Shown piece after piece: positions 9,137 through 18,934 of a stretch of DNA of 47,037 nt. The notes under the pieces were generated by a model, which was not told the DNA's origin, searched no databases, and was given only the letters and a program-made list of their open reading frames with translations. Made by a program: the position numbers and the translations under genes. Numbering within the stretch: the stretch's first letter is position 1; every line of letters begins with the position of its first letter. This DNA comes from Laspinema sp. D2d (GTDB lineage Bacteria > Cyanobacteriota > Cyanobacteriia > Cyanobacteriales > Laspinemataceae): the NCBI RefSeq assembly GCF_025370755.1, contig NZ_JAMXFC010000044.1, forward strand, positions 1 through 47,037, read 5' to 3'.

Positions 9137-10081
9137 TTATAACCAAGGACGAGTCACTTGTTCCAATTGCGCCACTTCATCTGCCGTTAATTGCCATCCC
9201 ACAGCCCCCGCATTTTGTCGGGCTTGTTCCGCATTTTTTGCCCCAGGAATCGGAATAATACCCCCTTGAGCAATTAACCAATTTAAGGCAACTTGAGCGG
9301 GAGTTTTGCCATAGTTTTGACCGAATTGATGCAATAAATCTAAAACCGGAGAAATTTTCCGCAATCCCTCGGGTTTGAAGCGGGAATCCCACTGGCGAGG
9401 TCCGCTGGGTTGGGGACCTTCGGGGGTATATTTTCCCGTGAGTAATCCTTGTTGGAGGGGACTATAGGCCAAAATAGTGATTCCTAATTCCCGTGCCGTT
9501 TTGATAATTCCCTGCGTTTCTACCTCCCGAGATAATAAAGAATAACGCACCTGATTGACCGCTAAAGGAATTCCACGCTTGGATAAAACAGCATGAGCTT
9601 CTCGCATTTGGGCGGCAGAATAATTGCTGACGCCAATAGTTTGGATTCGGCCTTTTTCGACTTGATCAGCTAAAGCATTCATTAAGGTTTCTTGGCTCAT
9701 TAAAAAGGTAAAAGGCCAATGAACTTGATAGAGGGTGACTTGAGTTAATTGCAGGCGATCGAGACTAGCGGTGAGCGCTTCCGCAACGGACTCAGCCGTA
9801 AACCGCCAGGGTAAAGGACCGTATTTTGTAGCAACTTGAATCGGGGTTTCCGTTTGCCGAATAAATTGACCCAAAAGCTGTTCAGATTTACCTAATCCAT
9901 ACACTTCGGCGGTATCAAAAAAGGTGATTCCTGCGTCGACAGCGGCATGAAATGCTTCCTGAACCTGAGTGGCCCCGTAATCTTTGCCATAGTTCCAAAA
10001 TAAGGTATCTCCCCAGGACCACGCACCAATACCGAGGGTGGGTACGGTTGGCCCATTGTTTCCTAATTGGATGAATTCCAT
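9137..10081 (-). CDS. Aldo/keto reductase
   Basis: This 314-residue NAD(P)H-dependent oxidoreductase belongs to the aldo/keto reductase superfamily (TIM barrel, cytosolic). The catalytic tetrad is visible: Asp56 and Tyr61 in FFDTAEVYG, Lys86 in VATKYG, and His121 in YQVHWPF. C-terminal cofactor-binding motifs follow, including IPIPGAKN and the preceding ALNWLIAQGG. Such enzymes reduce aldehydes or ketones; the substrate here is unknown. The frame is open to 10165, but ATG 10081 (MEFIQLGNNG) matches the family start and avoids overlap with the neighbouring gene that ends at 10129. It lies just downstream of the TPS-CHAT gene on the same strand (47-nt gap). Confidence 0.93.
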   Translation of the reverse strand: MEFIQLGNNGPTVPTLGIGAWSWGDTLFWNYGKDYGATQVQEAFHAAVDAGITFFDTAEVYGLGKSEQLLGQFIRQTETPIQVATKYGPLPWRFTAESVAEALTASLDRLQLTQVTLYQVHWPFTFLMSQETLMNALADQVEKGRIQTIGVSNYSAAQMREAHAVLSKRGIPLAVNQVRYSLLSREVETQGIIKTARELGITILAYSPLQQGLLTGKYTPEGPQPSGPRQWDSRFKPEGLRKISPVLDLLHQFGQNYGKTPAQVALNWLIAQGGIIPIPGAKNAEQARQNAGAVGWQLTADEVAQLEQVTRPWL

Positions 10082-10128
10082 CGTTTTAAAACCCTGAATT
10101 TTGATTGCAATGGTATTGTAATCCAGAA

Positions 10129-13100
10129 TTACCAAGGGCTGCCAATCAGGGTAAACACCGCCCAAAAATAGGGATGTTTGAAATCCCGGGTTTGAGTTTC
10201 GTTGATTCCCTCAGAACGCAGAGAAAAATTTCCCGATTCCGAGTAGAGGCGATCGCCTTCAAAGCGCACTCTTCCCTCCAACATCGCAATCTGTGCCTGT
10301 CGCAATGCTTCGGCTTTAATTGGCGCAGTTTTTAGATTCTGGTAGAACTCTGTCATCAGGGCCAGGGTTCCTTCATCGCTCACGTAAGTCAAACTGGCGA
10401 TCGCGGTTTTTGCCCCAATTCGCACCGCTAATCCGGCAAACCCTAACTCCGCCTCTAAACTGCCGATCGCCGTGCGACAGGCACTTAAAACCAACAAATC
10501 CACCGGCGGATTGTTCCATTCTAAATCCCGCATTTCTTGTAAGTTTAAGGGTCCGTCCCAAAGCTGAATATAAGATTCGCTGGGGTCACCGGGATTAAAT
10601 TGCCCATGAGTAGCTAGATGAACTAACCGAAAGGGTTGAGATGCCCGCTGAAATTTGAGGTTTTCCAAAGTAAATTCTTCGTTTAAAAATTCGCGTCCGT
10701 TCCCTAATGTCTGAATAATCGTTTCTAATTCTAGGGGAACCGCTGGCAAATTGGGTAAGGTACTAAAAGTTGAGGCTCCCATTGCTAAAGCCGGAAAAGT
10801 CCGGATATCCTGATAGCGAGTATCGGTTAAGTTCACACTGGGAATTAAGCCAAGACGATATTTTTCGACTAAAAATTGCTCTCCATCGTGCAAGGCAGCA
10901 ATCGGAAGAGTTCGTAATCCCGCATCCATTGAAAAAGCGATCGTATCAATTTCTTCCGCTTCTAATTCTGAGGCAAGGGGGGCGATTATCCATTGATACA
11001 GTTGTCGTGCCGGAGGTAAATAAGTTTGAGTATTTAAGCGTTTAAGGTCCGTAATTTGGGTCAATAAATTGCGGGCCGTCGATAATAAATTTTCTTGGTT
11101 TGCTTCTTGAATAACCCGGTGAATCGGGTTCCCCTTGGGTGTGATGAGGAACAAATCTAAGCGATCGCCCCGGGACAAAACATAAACAATTGCCGGATTG
11201 GTGCCGGTTTCTTGGGCCACTTGGCGCAATTTTTGGACAATTTCTTCAAAAGAGAGTAATTCCGCCCCCAAATCTTCTTCAAAATAAGTTTCAAATTCCG
11301 ATTGGCGGAGTCCTTCTATTTGTTCGATAGTTGCCCCTAAATTAGGGTTAGTTTGGTTAAGAAAATTATCCAGATTTAATCGGTTCGTTGCGACGCGATC
11401 ATCGGGGAGAATTTTACTATCCAGTTGGCGACTTTCAAGCTGAATCAGCGGTTGTGCTGCTGGGGGTCTTTCTAGCTGAGTTTGTAATAAAGTTTCCGGT
11501 AACTCTTGGGGAGGGGAAGACTCAGGAATCGGTGCCGGGGGACGGATGACTGAGGGTTCTCTGGCAGCAGAAACCAAGGAAATATTCCCTTGAGTAAAGG
11601 AAAAGGGAAAGGACTGCACCGGAGCAATGATATTATTTCCAGCAGTCATAATCGCCGCCAGAGTGCCATTGAGTTGAGCATCACCGATAATAAACGGCGC
11701 TTGGGCGATCGCACTCCCATGACTAATTTTTATCTTTCCCTCCTCACTTAAACCGGCATTGGAAATGCTGGCATCGGGGGAATTTTCCTCCAGTAAAGTA
11801 TCCGTTGCCCGAAAAAAGCGCCCGCTGGTAATTTCAGCAGTTCCCCCAGTTCTCCCCTGAGCGCTAATAGACTGGACTTGTATATCCCCGGGGGCCTTTA
11901 AAATGATATCCCCTGCGGCTTGTTCTGTGGCATTGGTCGCAATTGTACCCGTTTGTATTCCTGGTGCCAAGGGTTGTCCATCAATCCCTTGACAAGACTG
12001 ACAAGCAGCAATTGTGAGATTGCCACCGCCAAATAATCCCGAGGTATTAATCTCTTCAGTGAGAATGCGATCGCGGTTACTGGTGAGGGTAATTTCGCCC
12101 CCAGTTCCTGTAGGGGTCGAGGTATTCAGGATGCCGGTGGTAATTTCTCGTTCTGTCGTAACTTCCAGGGTTCCCCCTGGTGAAGTCACATCCCCCGTGG
12201 TGACAAAATTATTGCTACTATTGAGACTCATTTTCCCGGGATTAGCGGTGACATTTCCTACAGAAATTTGCTCCGTCGCATTCAGTGCTAAAATCGGGGT
12301 TGTCAGATTAACGTTTTCCGCTACTAGAGTGACATCTTGGAGGGCGATCGTCCCGGAACTGTTCACCGTCAGACGATCCACTGTCATCCCCTCAGATGCC
12401 GTAACTTCAGTGGTTTCCTCAATGGCGATCGGCCCTAATGCACCCCCTTCCGCACCCCCCACTTCCCGCGCAAAGATAATACTGCCTGGGGTATTCAGCG
12501 TGAGAGACTGCCCTGCATTTTCCTGACTATTCAGAGTATTATTAAAGGTAATCAAACTGCCGGGAGTCAGGGTGCTTAAGCGAATATCATTCCCCAAAAT
12601 CACTGCACTATTCAGAATAATATTTCTTTGGGCTACAATATCACTGGATAGAGTTAATACATCCGCCACAATATCTAAACTGCGGAGGGGAACTTGACTG
12701 CCAATCGGTTGGTTCACTGCCACAGTTCCTAAGGGCGAATTGACAGTAAGCTGCCGTTCCCCATTGATGGTCCCATTAAAGGTGATATTACTCCCCGCAA
12801 AGGTGACATCGGCATTCAAAAAGATATTGCCAAAGCTGAGTTCTCCTTCCGTTAGCACATCGGCACTCACTAAGGTTGCGCCTGCGGTATCAATCGTCAG
12901 AATGGCATTATCCGAGAGGGTGAGATTTCCGGCGATATCTGTCGCACCTTGTCCTTGAGGCGATCGCAAAGTAACCGGATCGCTGAAGTCCACCACCCCA
13001 GCAATACTAATCAGTCCGGTGCTATTTTCGGACCCCATAATAATCGCACTAAATCCATCCTCTAGGGCCGCTAAATCCGCCACCGTCAGATCCAAAACCG

Positions 13101-15018
13101 TATTTCCCGTATCACTTTCACCGGATAAAACAATAGTTTGATTAGGATTTCTGGGTTGTAGGGTGAGAATTCCAGTGCTAGTAATTGTACCATTCAAATC
13201 AATTTCATTGCCCGTCAGGGTCATATTGCCACTGCCACTGTTGACAATTCCCACCATGACGGTATTGCCTGCATCAAGGCTAATATTGCCATTAACCGTC
13301 GTTCCTAATGATATGACTTCCCCGGCAGTAATAATATTTCCAGTGCGACTCAGCACTGAAATATCCCCCCCATTGGTAGTGAGATTTCCCGTAATAATAT
13401 CGCTAGTCGCTGAGAGAATGGCCGGACCTCCATCGGTGGTAATATTGTTAACAGTAATGCTTCCTCGACTAAAACTTTCACTAGAAGAAAATACCGTATC
13501 GGATATTGTCTGATCCGGGGGAACATTAGCCACATTAGACAGACTGGCTTCCCCAGCGCGCAGAATTACCGAGGGACTGCTCGTGAGAATGGGGAGATCC
13601 GGATCAGAACCCGTCAGGGTGGTATCCGGTTGGGTGATATTAATACTAACCCCGATAATACTCCCCCCCGCCTCCACTTTCAGGGAAGCGCCGGTATAGT
13701 CTCCAAAGCTCACATCCCCATTTGATGTCACAATCGGGTCAAATAGACTGATCAGGGTTCCAGGTTCTCCGGAACGGGTGCGAATTGCAAAATTTCCCCC
13801 GGCTGCAAAGTGAGAATCTCCGGAAATCAGCCCATCACTCACTAAAGTTATATCACCCCCAGCGCGAAAGGGTTCAAATTGAAACTTCACCTGATCCACT
13901 GAGAGGATAGAATCCAAGGCTAAGATATCAACGGCGCGATCGCCTATCAAGGTCAAATTGCCCCCTGTTTGGGCTAAAAAAGGCCGGTCCAGGCTATCTC
14001 GCACCCACACCGTATCCCCAGCCCTCAACTGCATATCCCCGGTGGTTTGTAAGGTGGTTTCCACTAGAGTGAGATTTTGGTGAGCTGATAAAGAGACCGT
14101 TTCTCCGGATACGTGAGATTGTTTCATTACCACATCTCCCGATGCAATTCCCAACCCGGAACCGATTAATTCTACTGTTCCATCAGGGTTGATAAGAACA
14201 TCGGTCACATGAGAAGAATTGCCCCCGGTGAGTAAGGCGGGTAACGCCATCGGTGCGATCGGAAAAGGCGTAGCAATATCCAAACTCAGGAGATGATTCG
14301 GTTGAGACAAACGCACCCAACTCGAACCAGGAACTGTCGCCATTGTCATGCTTCCCTGGGGTGAGGCGACTGTCCCCTGATTCAAAATTGTTCCCCCAAT
14401 CAGGGTTAAATTTTGCCCCGATGCCACAGTTAAATTCCCTGAATTAAGAATAGCCCCGGGCTGCAACGTCTCAAAAACAAAGGCATTAGGAGTTCCCACT
14501 AACTCTCCATAAAAATCCCCCCCCACCGCATTAAACCAACCGTCATCAAACCCTATCCCCGTTGCCGTCGTGGCAAGAAATGAACCGGGGACATTCAGAC
14601 TGGAATTTGGGCCAAATACTATCCCAGCAGGGTTCATTAAATAGAGATGCGACGCACCGCCAGTAACCTGAATCAGTCCATTAATATAAGAAGCATTGCC
14701 GCCATTAATTCGGCCTAAAATATTGACAACTGCGGGATTAGAAATAAAATTAGCAATGTCAGCAGAATTCAGCCCAAACTCACTAAAACTATGGAACAAA
14801 TTTCGGCCATCAGAGGACCGCTGACCCCCAGTGATATCATACCGGGTTCCCTCGGGGGTAACCAGGGTCCCTGTCCCATCCGTTGCCGGGACGATGGGCT
14901 GAGATTGGGCACTCAAAGCCGAGAACAACACTGCCAACGGTAGCATCGAAAGCCCGAGGGAGAGTGTTTTTGGGTATGATTTCCCTGATTTGGGGTGGGT
15001 CACTGTTTTCCGATCCAT
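10129..15018 (-). CDS. Filamentous-haemagglutinin (TPS) domain and CHAT protease protein
   Basis: This giant protein of about 1,630 residues has a signal-like N-terminus (basic, then LGLSMLPLAVLFSALSAQS). A two-partner-secretion haemagglutination domain follows (about residues 45-165; motifs NLFHSFSEFGLN, NILGRINGG, LMNPAGIVFG). A long beta-helical passenger comes next, then a Pro/Gln-rich linker near 1240 and a C-terminal CHAT domain of the caspase-like clan. In numbering from ATG 15027 the expected catalytic pair is His1474 (HLATHGQF) and Cys1517 (LVLSACRTA). TPS proteins usually need a TpsB (Omp85-family) exporter, which is not in the window. TPS-CHAT fusions are known in cyanobacteria; their role is unclear. 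I prefer ATG 15018 to 15027 because AGGGA lies 9 nt before it and directly abuts the other. Confidence 0.9.
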   Translation of the reverse strand: MDRKTVTHPKSGKSYPKTLSLGLSMLPLAVLFSALSAQSQPIVPATDGTGTLVTPEGTRYDITGGQRSSDGRNLFHSFSEFGLNSADIANFISNPAVVNILGRINGGNASYINGLIQVTGGASHLYLMNPAGIVFGPNSSLNVPGSFLATTATGIGFDDGWFNAVGGDFYGELVGTPNAFVFETLQPGAILNSGNLTVASGQNLTLIGGTILNQGTVASPQGSMTMATVPGSSWVRLSQPNHLLSLDIATPFPIAPMALPALLTGGNSSHVTDVLINPDGTVELIGSGLGIASGDVVMKQSHVSGETVSLSAHQNLTLVETTLQTTGDMQLRAGDTVWVRDSLDRPFLAQTGGNLTLIGDRAVDILALDSILSVDQVKFQFEPFRAGGDITLVSDGLISGDSHFAAGGNFAIRTRSGEPGTLISLFDPIVTSNGDVSFGDYTGASLKVEAGGSIIGVSINITQPDTTLTGSDPDLPILTSSPSVILRAGEASLSNVANVPPDQTISDTVFSSSESFSRGSITVNNITTDGGPAILSATSDIITGNLTTNGGDISVLSRTGNIITAGEVISLGTTVNGNISLDAGNTVMVGIVNSGSGNMTLTGNEIDLNGTITSTGILTLQPRNPNQTIVLSGESDTGNTVLDLTVADLAALEDGFSAIIMGSENSTGLISIAGVVDFSDPVTLRSPQGQGATDIAGNLTLSDNAILTIDTAGATLVSADVLTEGELSFGNIFLNADVTFAGSNITFNGTINGERQLTVNSPLGTVAVNQPIGSQVPLRSLDIVADVLTLSSDIVAQRNIILNSAVILGNDIRLSTLTPGSLITFNNTLNSQENAGQSLTLNTPGSIIFAREVGGAEGGALGPIAIEETTEVTASEGMTVDRLTVNSSGTIALQDVTLVAENVNLTTPILALNATEQISVGNVTANPGKMSLNSSNNFVTTGDVTSPGGTLEVTTEREITTGILNTSTPTGTGGEITLTSNRDRILTEEINTSGLFGGGNLTIAACQSCQGIDGQPLAPGIQTGTIATNATEQAAGDIILKAPGDIQVQSISAQGRTGGTAEITSGRFFRATDTLLEENSPDASISNAGLSEEGKIKISHGSAIAQAPFIIGDAQLNGTLAAIMTAGNNIIAPVQSFPFSFTQGNISLVSAAREPSVIRPPAPIPESSPPQELPETLLQTQLERPPAAQPLIQLESRQLDSKILPDDRVATNRLNLDNFLNQTNPNLGATIEQIEGLRQSEFETYFEEDLGAELLSFEEIVQKLRQVAQETGTNPAIVYVLSRGDRLDLFLITPKGNPIHRVIQEANQENLLSTARNLLTQITDLKRLNTQTYLPPARQLYQWIIAPLASELEAEEIDTIAFSMDAGLRTLPIAALHDGEQFLVEKYRLGLIPSVNLTDTRYQDIRTFPALAMGASTFSTLPNLPAVPLELETIIQTLGNGREFLNEEFTLENLKFQRASQPFRLVHLATHGQFNPGDPSESYIQLWDGPLNLQEMRDLEWNNPPVDLLVLSACRTAIGSLEAELGFAGLAVRIGAKTAIASLTYVSDEGTLALMTEFYQNLKTAPIKAEALRQAQIAMLEGRVRFEGDRLYSESGNFSLRSEGINETQTRDFKHPYFWAVFTLIGSPW

Positions 15019-15662
15019 TGCCGCCATTCCCTATAAAATTTGCGATCGCTTTTTAACTAACACTGTAGCCGCTGACACCCTGAGTTTTCTGTAGGGACCG
15101 AAAGAGCATCTCTACCTATCCCTAGAACAATATTGGCACAGTCTGGGTCCACTAACACAGATTTTCGATGACTAGATTATAACTTCCATAGCTGCCTTTA
15201 GCCTGATCACATTTTATCAAAGCTGGCAACTTCATCGTAAAAACTAAAAGTTCTAAAGCCGATGTATTATTTCTGGCCTAGATTTATCAAAATTGTTTTA
15301 TTTTTTATGCTCTAAATAAAGTAGTTAAACTCTAGTTTTTCTATGATTTTCTGATTCCAGAAAATTGGATGCCCCCCAATCCCTTTGAAGTTCAATCTAT
15401 TTGATCTGTAGAATGGAAACTTTTGGAAAAGAAAGAAAGTCATAATATTGCTTTTCTTACTTCTATTTTTGGGATTTATGAACAATGGGTAATATTTATC
15501 CGTGGCAGAGGGCATAATCAAAAAAGGGTGAATGTAGAATCGTCTTGTAGGTACTTCTCTCTCATGGGGAATCCCTTCGTGACTCGCTTAGGTTAGGACC
15601 CAGATACCCACCCAAAAACTATCTTTAAAGCCCTTTCTTATAACTAGGAGACTTAACCAATT
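15019..15662. other. Divergent intergenic region
   Basis: About 640 bases separate the TPS-CHAT gene (minus) from the RTX-cadherin gene (plus). The stretch is AT-rich, and both promoters must lie here. AGGAG near 15645 probably serves the RTX gene start at 15663. A short minus-strand open frame at 15312-15521 has no recognisable content. Confidence 0.5.
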
Positions 15663-17318
15663 ATGCCAGTCATTCAGGGTACACCGTTCGATGATACTTT
15701 ACTCGGAAGCGCCAGTAATAATTTTATTTATGGATGGCAAGGCAATGATGTACTCACGGGCGCAGATGGGGAGGATATCCTCTACGGGGATGACGGAAAT
15801 GATAGTCTGACGGGAGGGAACAGTAATGACTTACTCGCTGGGAGTCAAGGTAATGATGTCTTAGATGGCGGGGATGGCAATGATATCCTCTATGGTGGAC
15901 AGTCTGATGATGTTTTAATGGGAGGATTGGGAGGCGATCGCCTGTTTGGAGATGCAGGATTCGACCTCTTTTATCTCGAATGGGGCGCAGATACCGTCAC
16001 TGGAGGCAAGGATAAAGATAGCTTTACTCTGTTTCCCACCCTAGGCGGTAATACTTTACCAGAAGCGGCGATTATTACGGATTTTAATCCCTTAGAAGAT
16101 GAACTGGAACTTACTGAGGGACTCACCTTTGAAGGGTTGAATATCTTTCAAGGAACGGGATTTTATGCCAAGGATACGATTATCCAGGACCGGAATACCG
16201 GGCGATATTTAGCCATTTTGCTGAATGTGGCAACGCCTAGCTTAATTCAACAGGACGTCACACAGACCCCAACCGAACCGGCAGAAGCAGCAAGCGAACT
16301 CCCCTTGATCACCTTTGCTAGTCCTTCACCGGGACCCTTAACGACTACGCCACCAGGAAATCCCCCAGTAAAACCACCCGGCAATCAACCCGACGATACC
16401 CTACCAGGAAATCAACCTGACGATACCCTACCGGGAAATCAACCTGACGATACCCTACCGGGAAATCAACCTGATGATACCCTACCAGGAAATCAACCTG
16501 ACGATACCCTACCGGGAAATCAACCTGACGATACCCTCCCAGGAAATCAGGCCCCCACTAACATTATCCTCTCCAATACCAGCATTGCCGAAAACAGTGC
16601 CGACGGCGCAATTATTGCCACCTTCTCAACCACCGATGCCGATGCCGAGGATACTCACAGCTACAGCTTATTAGATAATGCCGGTGGACGCTTTAACATT
16701 AATGGCAGTCAACTGATTGTTACCAATAGTGCCTTACTCGATTTTGAGACCACCCAGGCACACAATATTATTCTACAAACCACCGATTCGGAAGGGAATA
16801 CCTTTGACAAACCCTTTACCATTCAGGTTACCGACGTTAACGAGGAAATTCCCAATAATGCGCCGACAGATATCGCCTTATCAAATAGTGTCATGGATGA
16901 AAATAGTGCTAATGGTACTGTTATTGGCATCCTCAGCACTACTGACCCCGATGTCGGGGATACCCACAGTTACTCCTTAGTAGATAATGCAGGCGGCAGA
17001 TTTGCGATCGCCGGAAATCAACTCACCGTCGCCAATGGTGCGTTATTGGATTTTGAGACAGCGGACACTTATAATATTGTGGTGCAAACGACTGATGCTG
17101 CGGGTCAAACCTTTAGCAAAACCTTAGCTGTCACGGTCAATAATGTCAATGAAACTCCAACAGATTTGGCAGTTTCTAATTTAATCGTTGCCGAAAATAG
17201 TGCCAACGGGAATTTAATTGGTACCATCACTCCCACTGACCCCGATACCACTGATACCCTACTTACACCTTACTGGATAATGCCGGAGGTCGTTTTGCTA
17301 TATCCGCAAATCAGTTAA
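15663..17318 (+). CDS. N-terminal fragment: RTX repeats, linker and first cadherin-like repeats
   Basis: This 551-residue open part of the disrupted gene would be a secreted calcium-binding adhesin fragment. Residues 1-110 hold repeated RTX nonapeptides (GGxGxDxLx type, for example GGDGNDILYG). Residues about 110-215 form a beta-rich extension closely matched in the gene at 20160. The six linker units come next, then two full cadherin-like repeats and part of a third (motifs DENSANGTVIGIL, DTHSYSLVDNAGGRFAI). The last 15 or so residues (after DPDTTDT) are out of frame because of the deletion near 17259, and the frame then stops. AGGAG lies 11 nt before the ATG. It may still be translated as a truncated protein. 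Confidence 0.7.
   Translation: MPVIQGTPFDDTLLGSASNNFIYGWQGNDVLTGADGEDILYGDDGNDSLTGGNSNDLLAGSQGNDVLDGGDGNDILYGGQSDDVLMGGLGGDRLFGDAGFDLFYLEWGADTVTGGKDKDSFTLFPTLGGNTLPEAAIITDFNPLEDELELTEGLTFEGLNIFQGTGFYAKDTIIQDRNTGRYLAILLNVATPSLIQQDVTQTPTEPAEAASELPLITFASPSPGPLTTTPPGNPPVKPPGNQPDDTLPGNQPDDTLPGNQPDDTLPGNQPDDTLPGNQPDDTLPGNQPDDTLPGNQAPTNIILSNTSIAENSADGAIIATFSTTDADAEDTHSYSLLDNAGGRFNINGSQLIVTNSALLDFETTQAHNIILQTTDSEGNTFDKPFTIQVTDVNEEIPNNAPTDIALSNSVMDENSANGTVIGILSTTDPDVGDTHSYSLVDNAGGRFAIAGNQLTVANGALLDFETADTYNIVVQTTDAAGQTFSKTLAVTVNNVNETPTDLAVSNLIVAENSANGNLIGTITPTDPDTTDTLLTPYWIMPEVVLLYPQIS
16380..16541 (+). repeat. Six 27-bp coding repeats (GNQPDDTLP linker)
   Basis: Six tandem 27-bp units starting at 16380, 16407, 16434, 16461, 16488 and 16515 encode the 9-residue unit GNQPDDTLP. 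Differences are mostly silent. They form a flexible acidic, proline-containing linker between the RTX part and the cadherin-like repeats. The near-identity points to slippage or recombination in copy number. Confidence 0.9.
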
Positions 17319-17524
17319 CTGTTGCTGATGGTAGTTTACTCGACTACGAAACCGCAACTATCCATAACATCACCCTTCGGACTACTGACGCAGGGGGAAA
17401 TAATTTCGATAAAACGTTCTCCGTCACCGTTAGCGATGTTAACGAAACCATTCCGAACAATGCACCTACCGATATTTCCCTCAGCAATATTACAATTGCT
17501 GAAAATACTGCCAACGGTACGGTA

Positions 17525-18934
17525 TTGGGAGATTTAGCAACGGTTGACCCGGATCCAGGGGATATCCACAGCTACTCGTTAGTAGATAATGCCGGAGGAG
17601 GGTTTGCGATTTCGGGAACGCAAATCACTGTAGCGGATAGTACATTATTAGATTATGAAACGGGAACCAGTCACCCTATCACGGTTCGGACTACGGATGC
17701 AGGAGGTTTAACTTTTGATAAAACCTTTACCTTATCGGTGCCGAATTTGAATGAAACGCCAACGGATATGGCGGTGTCGAATACGGTGGTGAATGAGAAT
17801 AGTAGCAATGGGACAGCGATCGCGAATCTTACCACCACCGACCCGGATACCGCAGACACTTACACTTATTCACTGGTGGATAATGCCGGAGGACGGTTTG
17901 CACTTTCAGGGAATCAGCTAACCATTGCCAATGGTACATTATTAGACTATGAAACAGCAACCAGTCATCCGATTATCCTGCGCAGTACCGATGCGGGGGG
18001 TCTAAGTATTGATAAAAACTTTGTCATTACGCTAAATAATGTCAATGATCCGCCAGTATTGGTCATGAACTCACCTCTGAGTGTGACTCAACGGGGGATA
18101 ACTTCGATTACGAATAGTTTACTCCAAGTCACTGACCAAGATAATACTCCAGATCAACTCACTTATACTCTAGTTACTGCACCGACCACTGGACAGCTTA
18201 AGCTTGATAGTATCCCCCTATTTGTCAATGATACTTTTACCCAAGCTGACATTGATAGCACCCGAGTCAGCTATACTCACGGCTTAATTCAACTGATAAA
18301 TAATAGTATTTCTGACTACTCTCCCCAAATATCGGGGGCTAATGTGGTTTGGCAAAGCTATGATGACACACACTACAAAATATACTTTTACGATAGAAAT
18401 AGCGTCACTCAACTGACCAATAATAGCACTCAGGACAACTTTCCGGAAATATCCGGGTCTAACATAGTTTGGCAAGGGTTTGATGGCACAGACTTTGAAA
18501 TCTACTTTTACGATGGAAATAGTACCACCCAACTGACCAATAATAGCACTCAGGACCGCTTTCCCCAAATATCCGGGTCTAACGTGGTTTGGCAGGGCGT
18601 TGATGGCACAGAAACAGAAATCTACTTTTACGATGGAAATAGCACCACCCAACTGACCAATAATAGCACTGATGACATTAATCCCCAAATATCAGAGTCT
18701 AATGTGGTTTGGCAGAGGTCTGATGATACAGACTATGAGATCTACTTTTACGATAGAAATAACGCCACCACGAGCCAACTGACCAATAATAGCATTGATG
18801 ACTCCCAGCCCCAAATATCTGGGTCTCACCTGGTTTGGACAGGTTCTGATGGCACAGATGACGAGATTGGCATTGCACATCTATGGTATGATGAGGAGGT
18901 AGCCTCTACCTCTAGAAAATATGATTTGTCCTAA
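17525..18934 (+). CDS. C-terminal fragment: cadherin-like and TolB-like repeats
   Basis: This 469-residue open frame continues the disrupted gene after the frameshift. The frame is actually readable from about 17261; 17525 is only a TTG with no support as a real start. It contains the end of the fourth cadherin-like repeat, a fifth (NENSSNGTAIANLTTTDPD), a cadherin/CSPG-type domain start (SVTQRGITSITNSLLQVTD, QADIDSTRVSYTH) and then TolB-like repeats. The final 22 residues (after DGTDDEI) are encoded by the left end of the inserted IS element. It is probably not expressed as such. Confidence 0.5.
   Translation: MGDLATVDPDPGDIHSYSLVDNAGGGFAISGTQITVADSTLLDYETGTSHPITVRTTDAGGLTFDKTFTLSVPNLNETPTDMAVSNTVVNENSSNGTAIANLTTTDPDTADTYTYSLVDNAGGRFALSGNQLTIANGTLLDYETATSHPIILRSTDAGGLSIDKNFVITLNNVNDPPVLVMNSPLSVTQRGITSITNSLLQVTDQDNTPDQLTYTLVTAPTTGQLKLDSIPLFVNDTFTQADIDSTRVSYTHGLIQLINNSISDYSPQISGANVVWQSYDDTHYKIYFYDRNSVTQLTNNSTQDNFPEISGSNIVWQGFDGTDFEIYFYDGNSTTQLTNNSTQDRFPQISGSNVVWQGVDGTETEIYFYDGNSTTQLTNNSTDDINPQISESNVVWQRSDDTDYEIYFYDRNNATTSQLTNNSIDDSQPQISGSHLVWTGSDGTDDEIGIAHLWYDEEVASTSRKYDLS
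18291..18868 (+). repeat. Five 120-bp TolB-like coding repeats
   Basis: Units begin at 18291, 18411, 18531, 18651 and 18777, with spacings of 120, 120, 120 and 126 bp. Each encodes about 40 residues of the form QLTNNSTQD..PQISGSNVVWQG followed by DGTDxEIYFYDGN. The pattern resembles beta-propeller TolB/PD40-type blades. The array interrupts a cadherin/CSPG-like domain between YTH and GTSLNDSLMF, and its last unit is cut by the IS1 element. Confidence 0.85.
18869..18892 (+). repeat. IS1 left terminal inverted repeat
   Basis: This 24-bp end matches the reverse complement of 19635-19658 with a single mismatch (18872 against 19655). The 8-bp target copy ACGAGATT lies directly to its left at 18861-18868. 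Confidence 0.95.

Noticed and set aside
12014-12526. A plus-strand ORF of 170 codons
   Set aside because: It is a shadow of the TPS-CHAT gene, which is continuous on the minus strand.
18284-18688. A minus-strand ORF of 134 codons with Ile/Val-rich repeats
   Set aside because: It is the mirror of the TolB-like repeats on the coding strand.
18291-18868. Regular 120-bp repeats as a possible CRISPR array
   Set aside because: The units are contiguous coding repeats in one open frame with no unique spacers and no cas genes; they encode TolB-like repeats.
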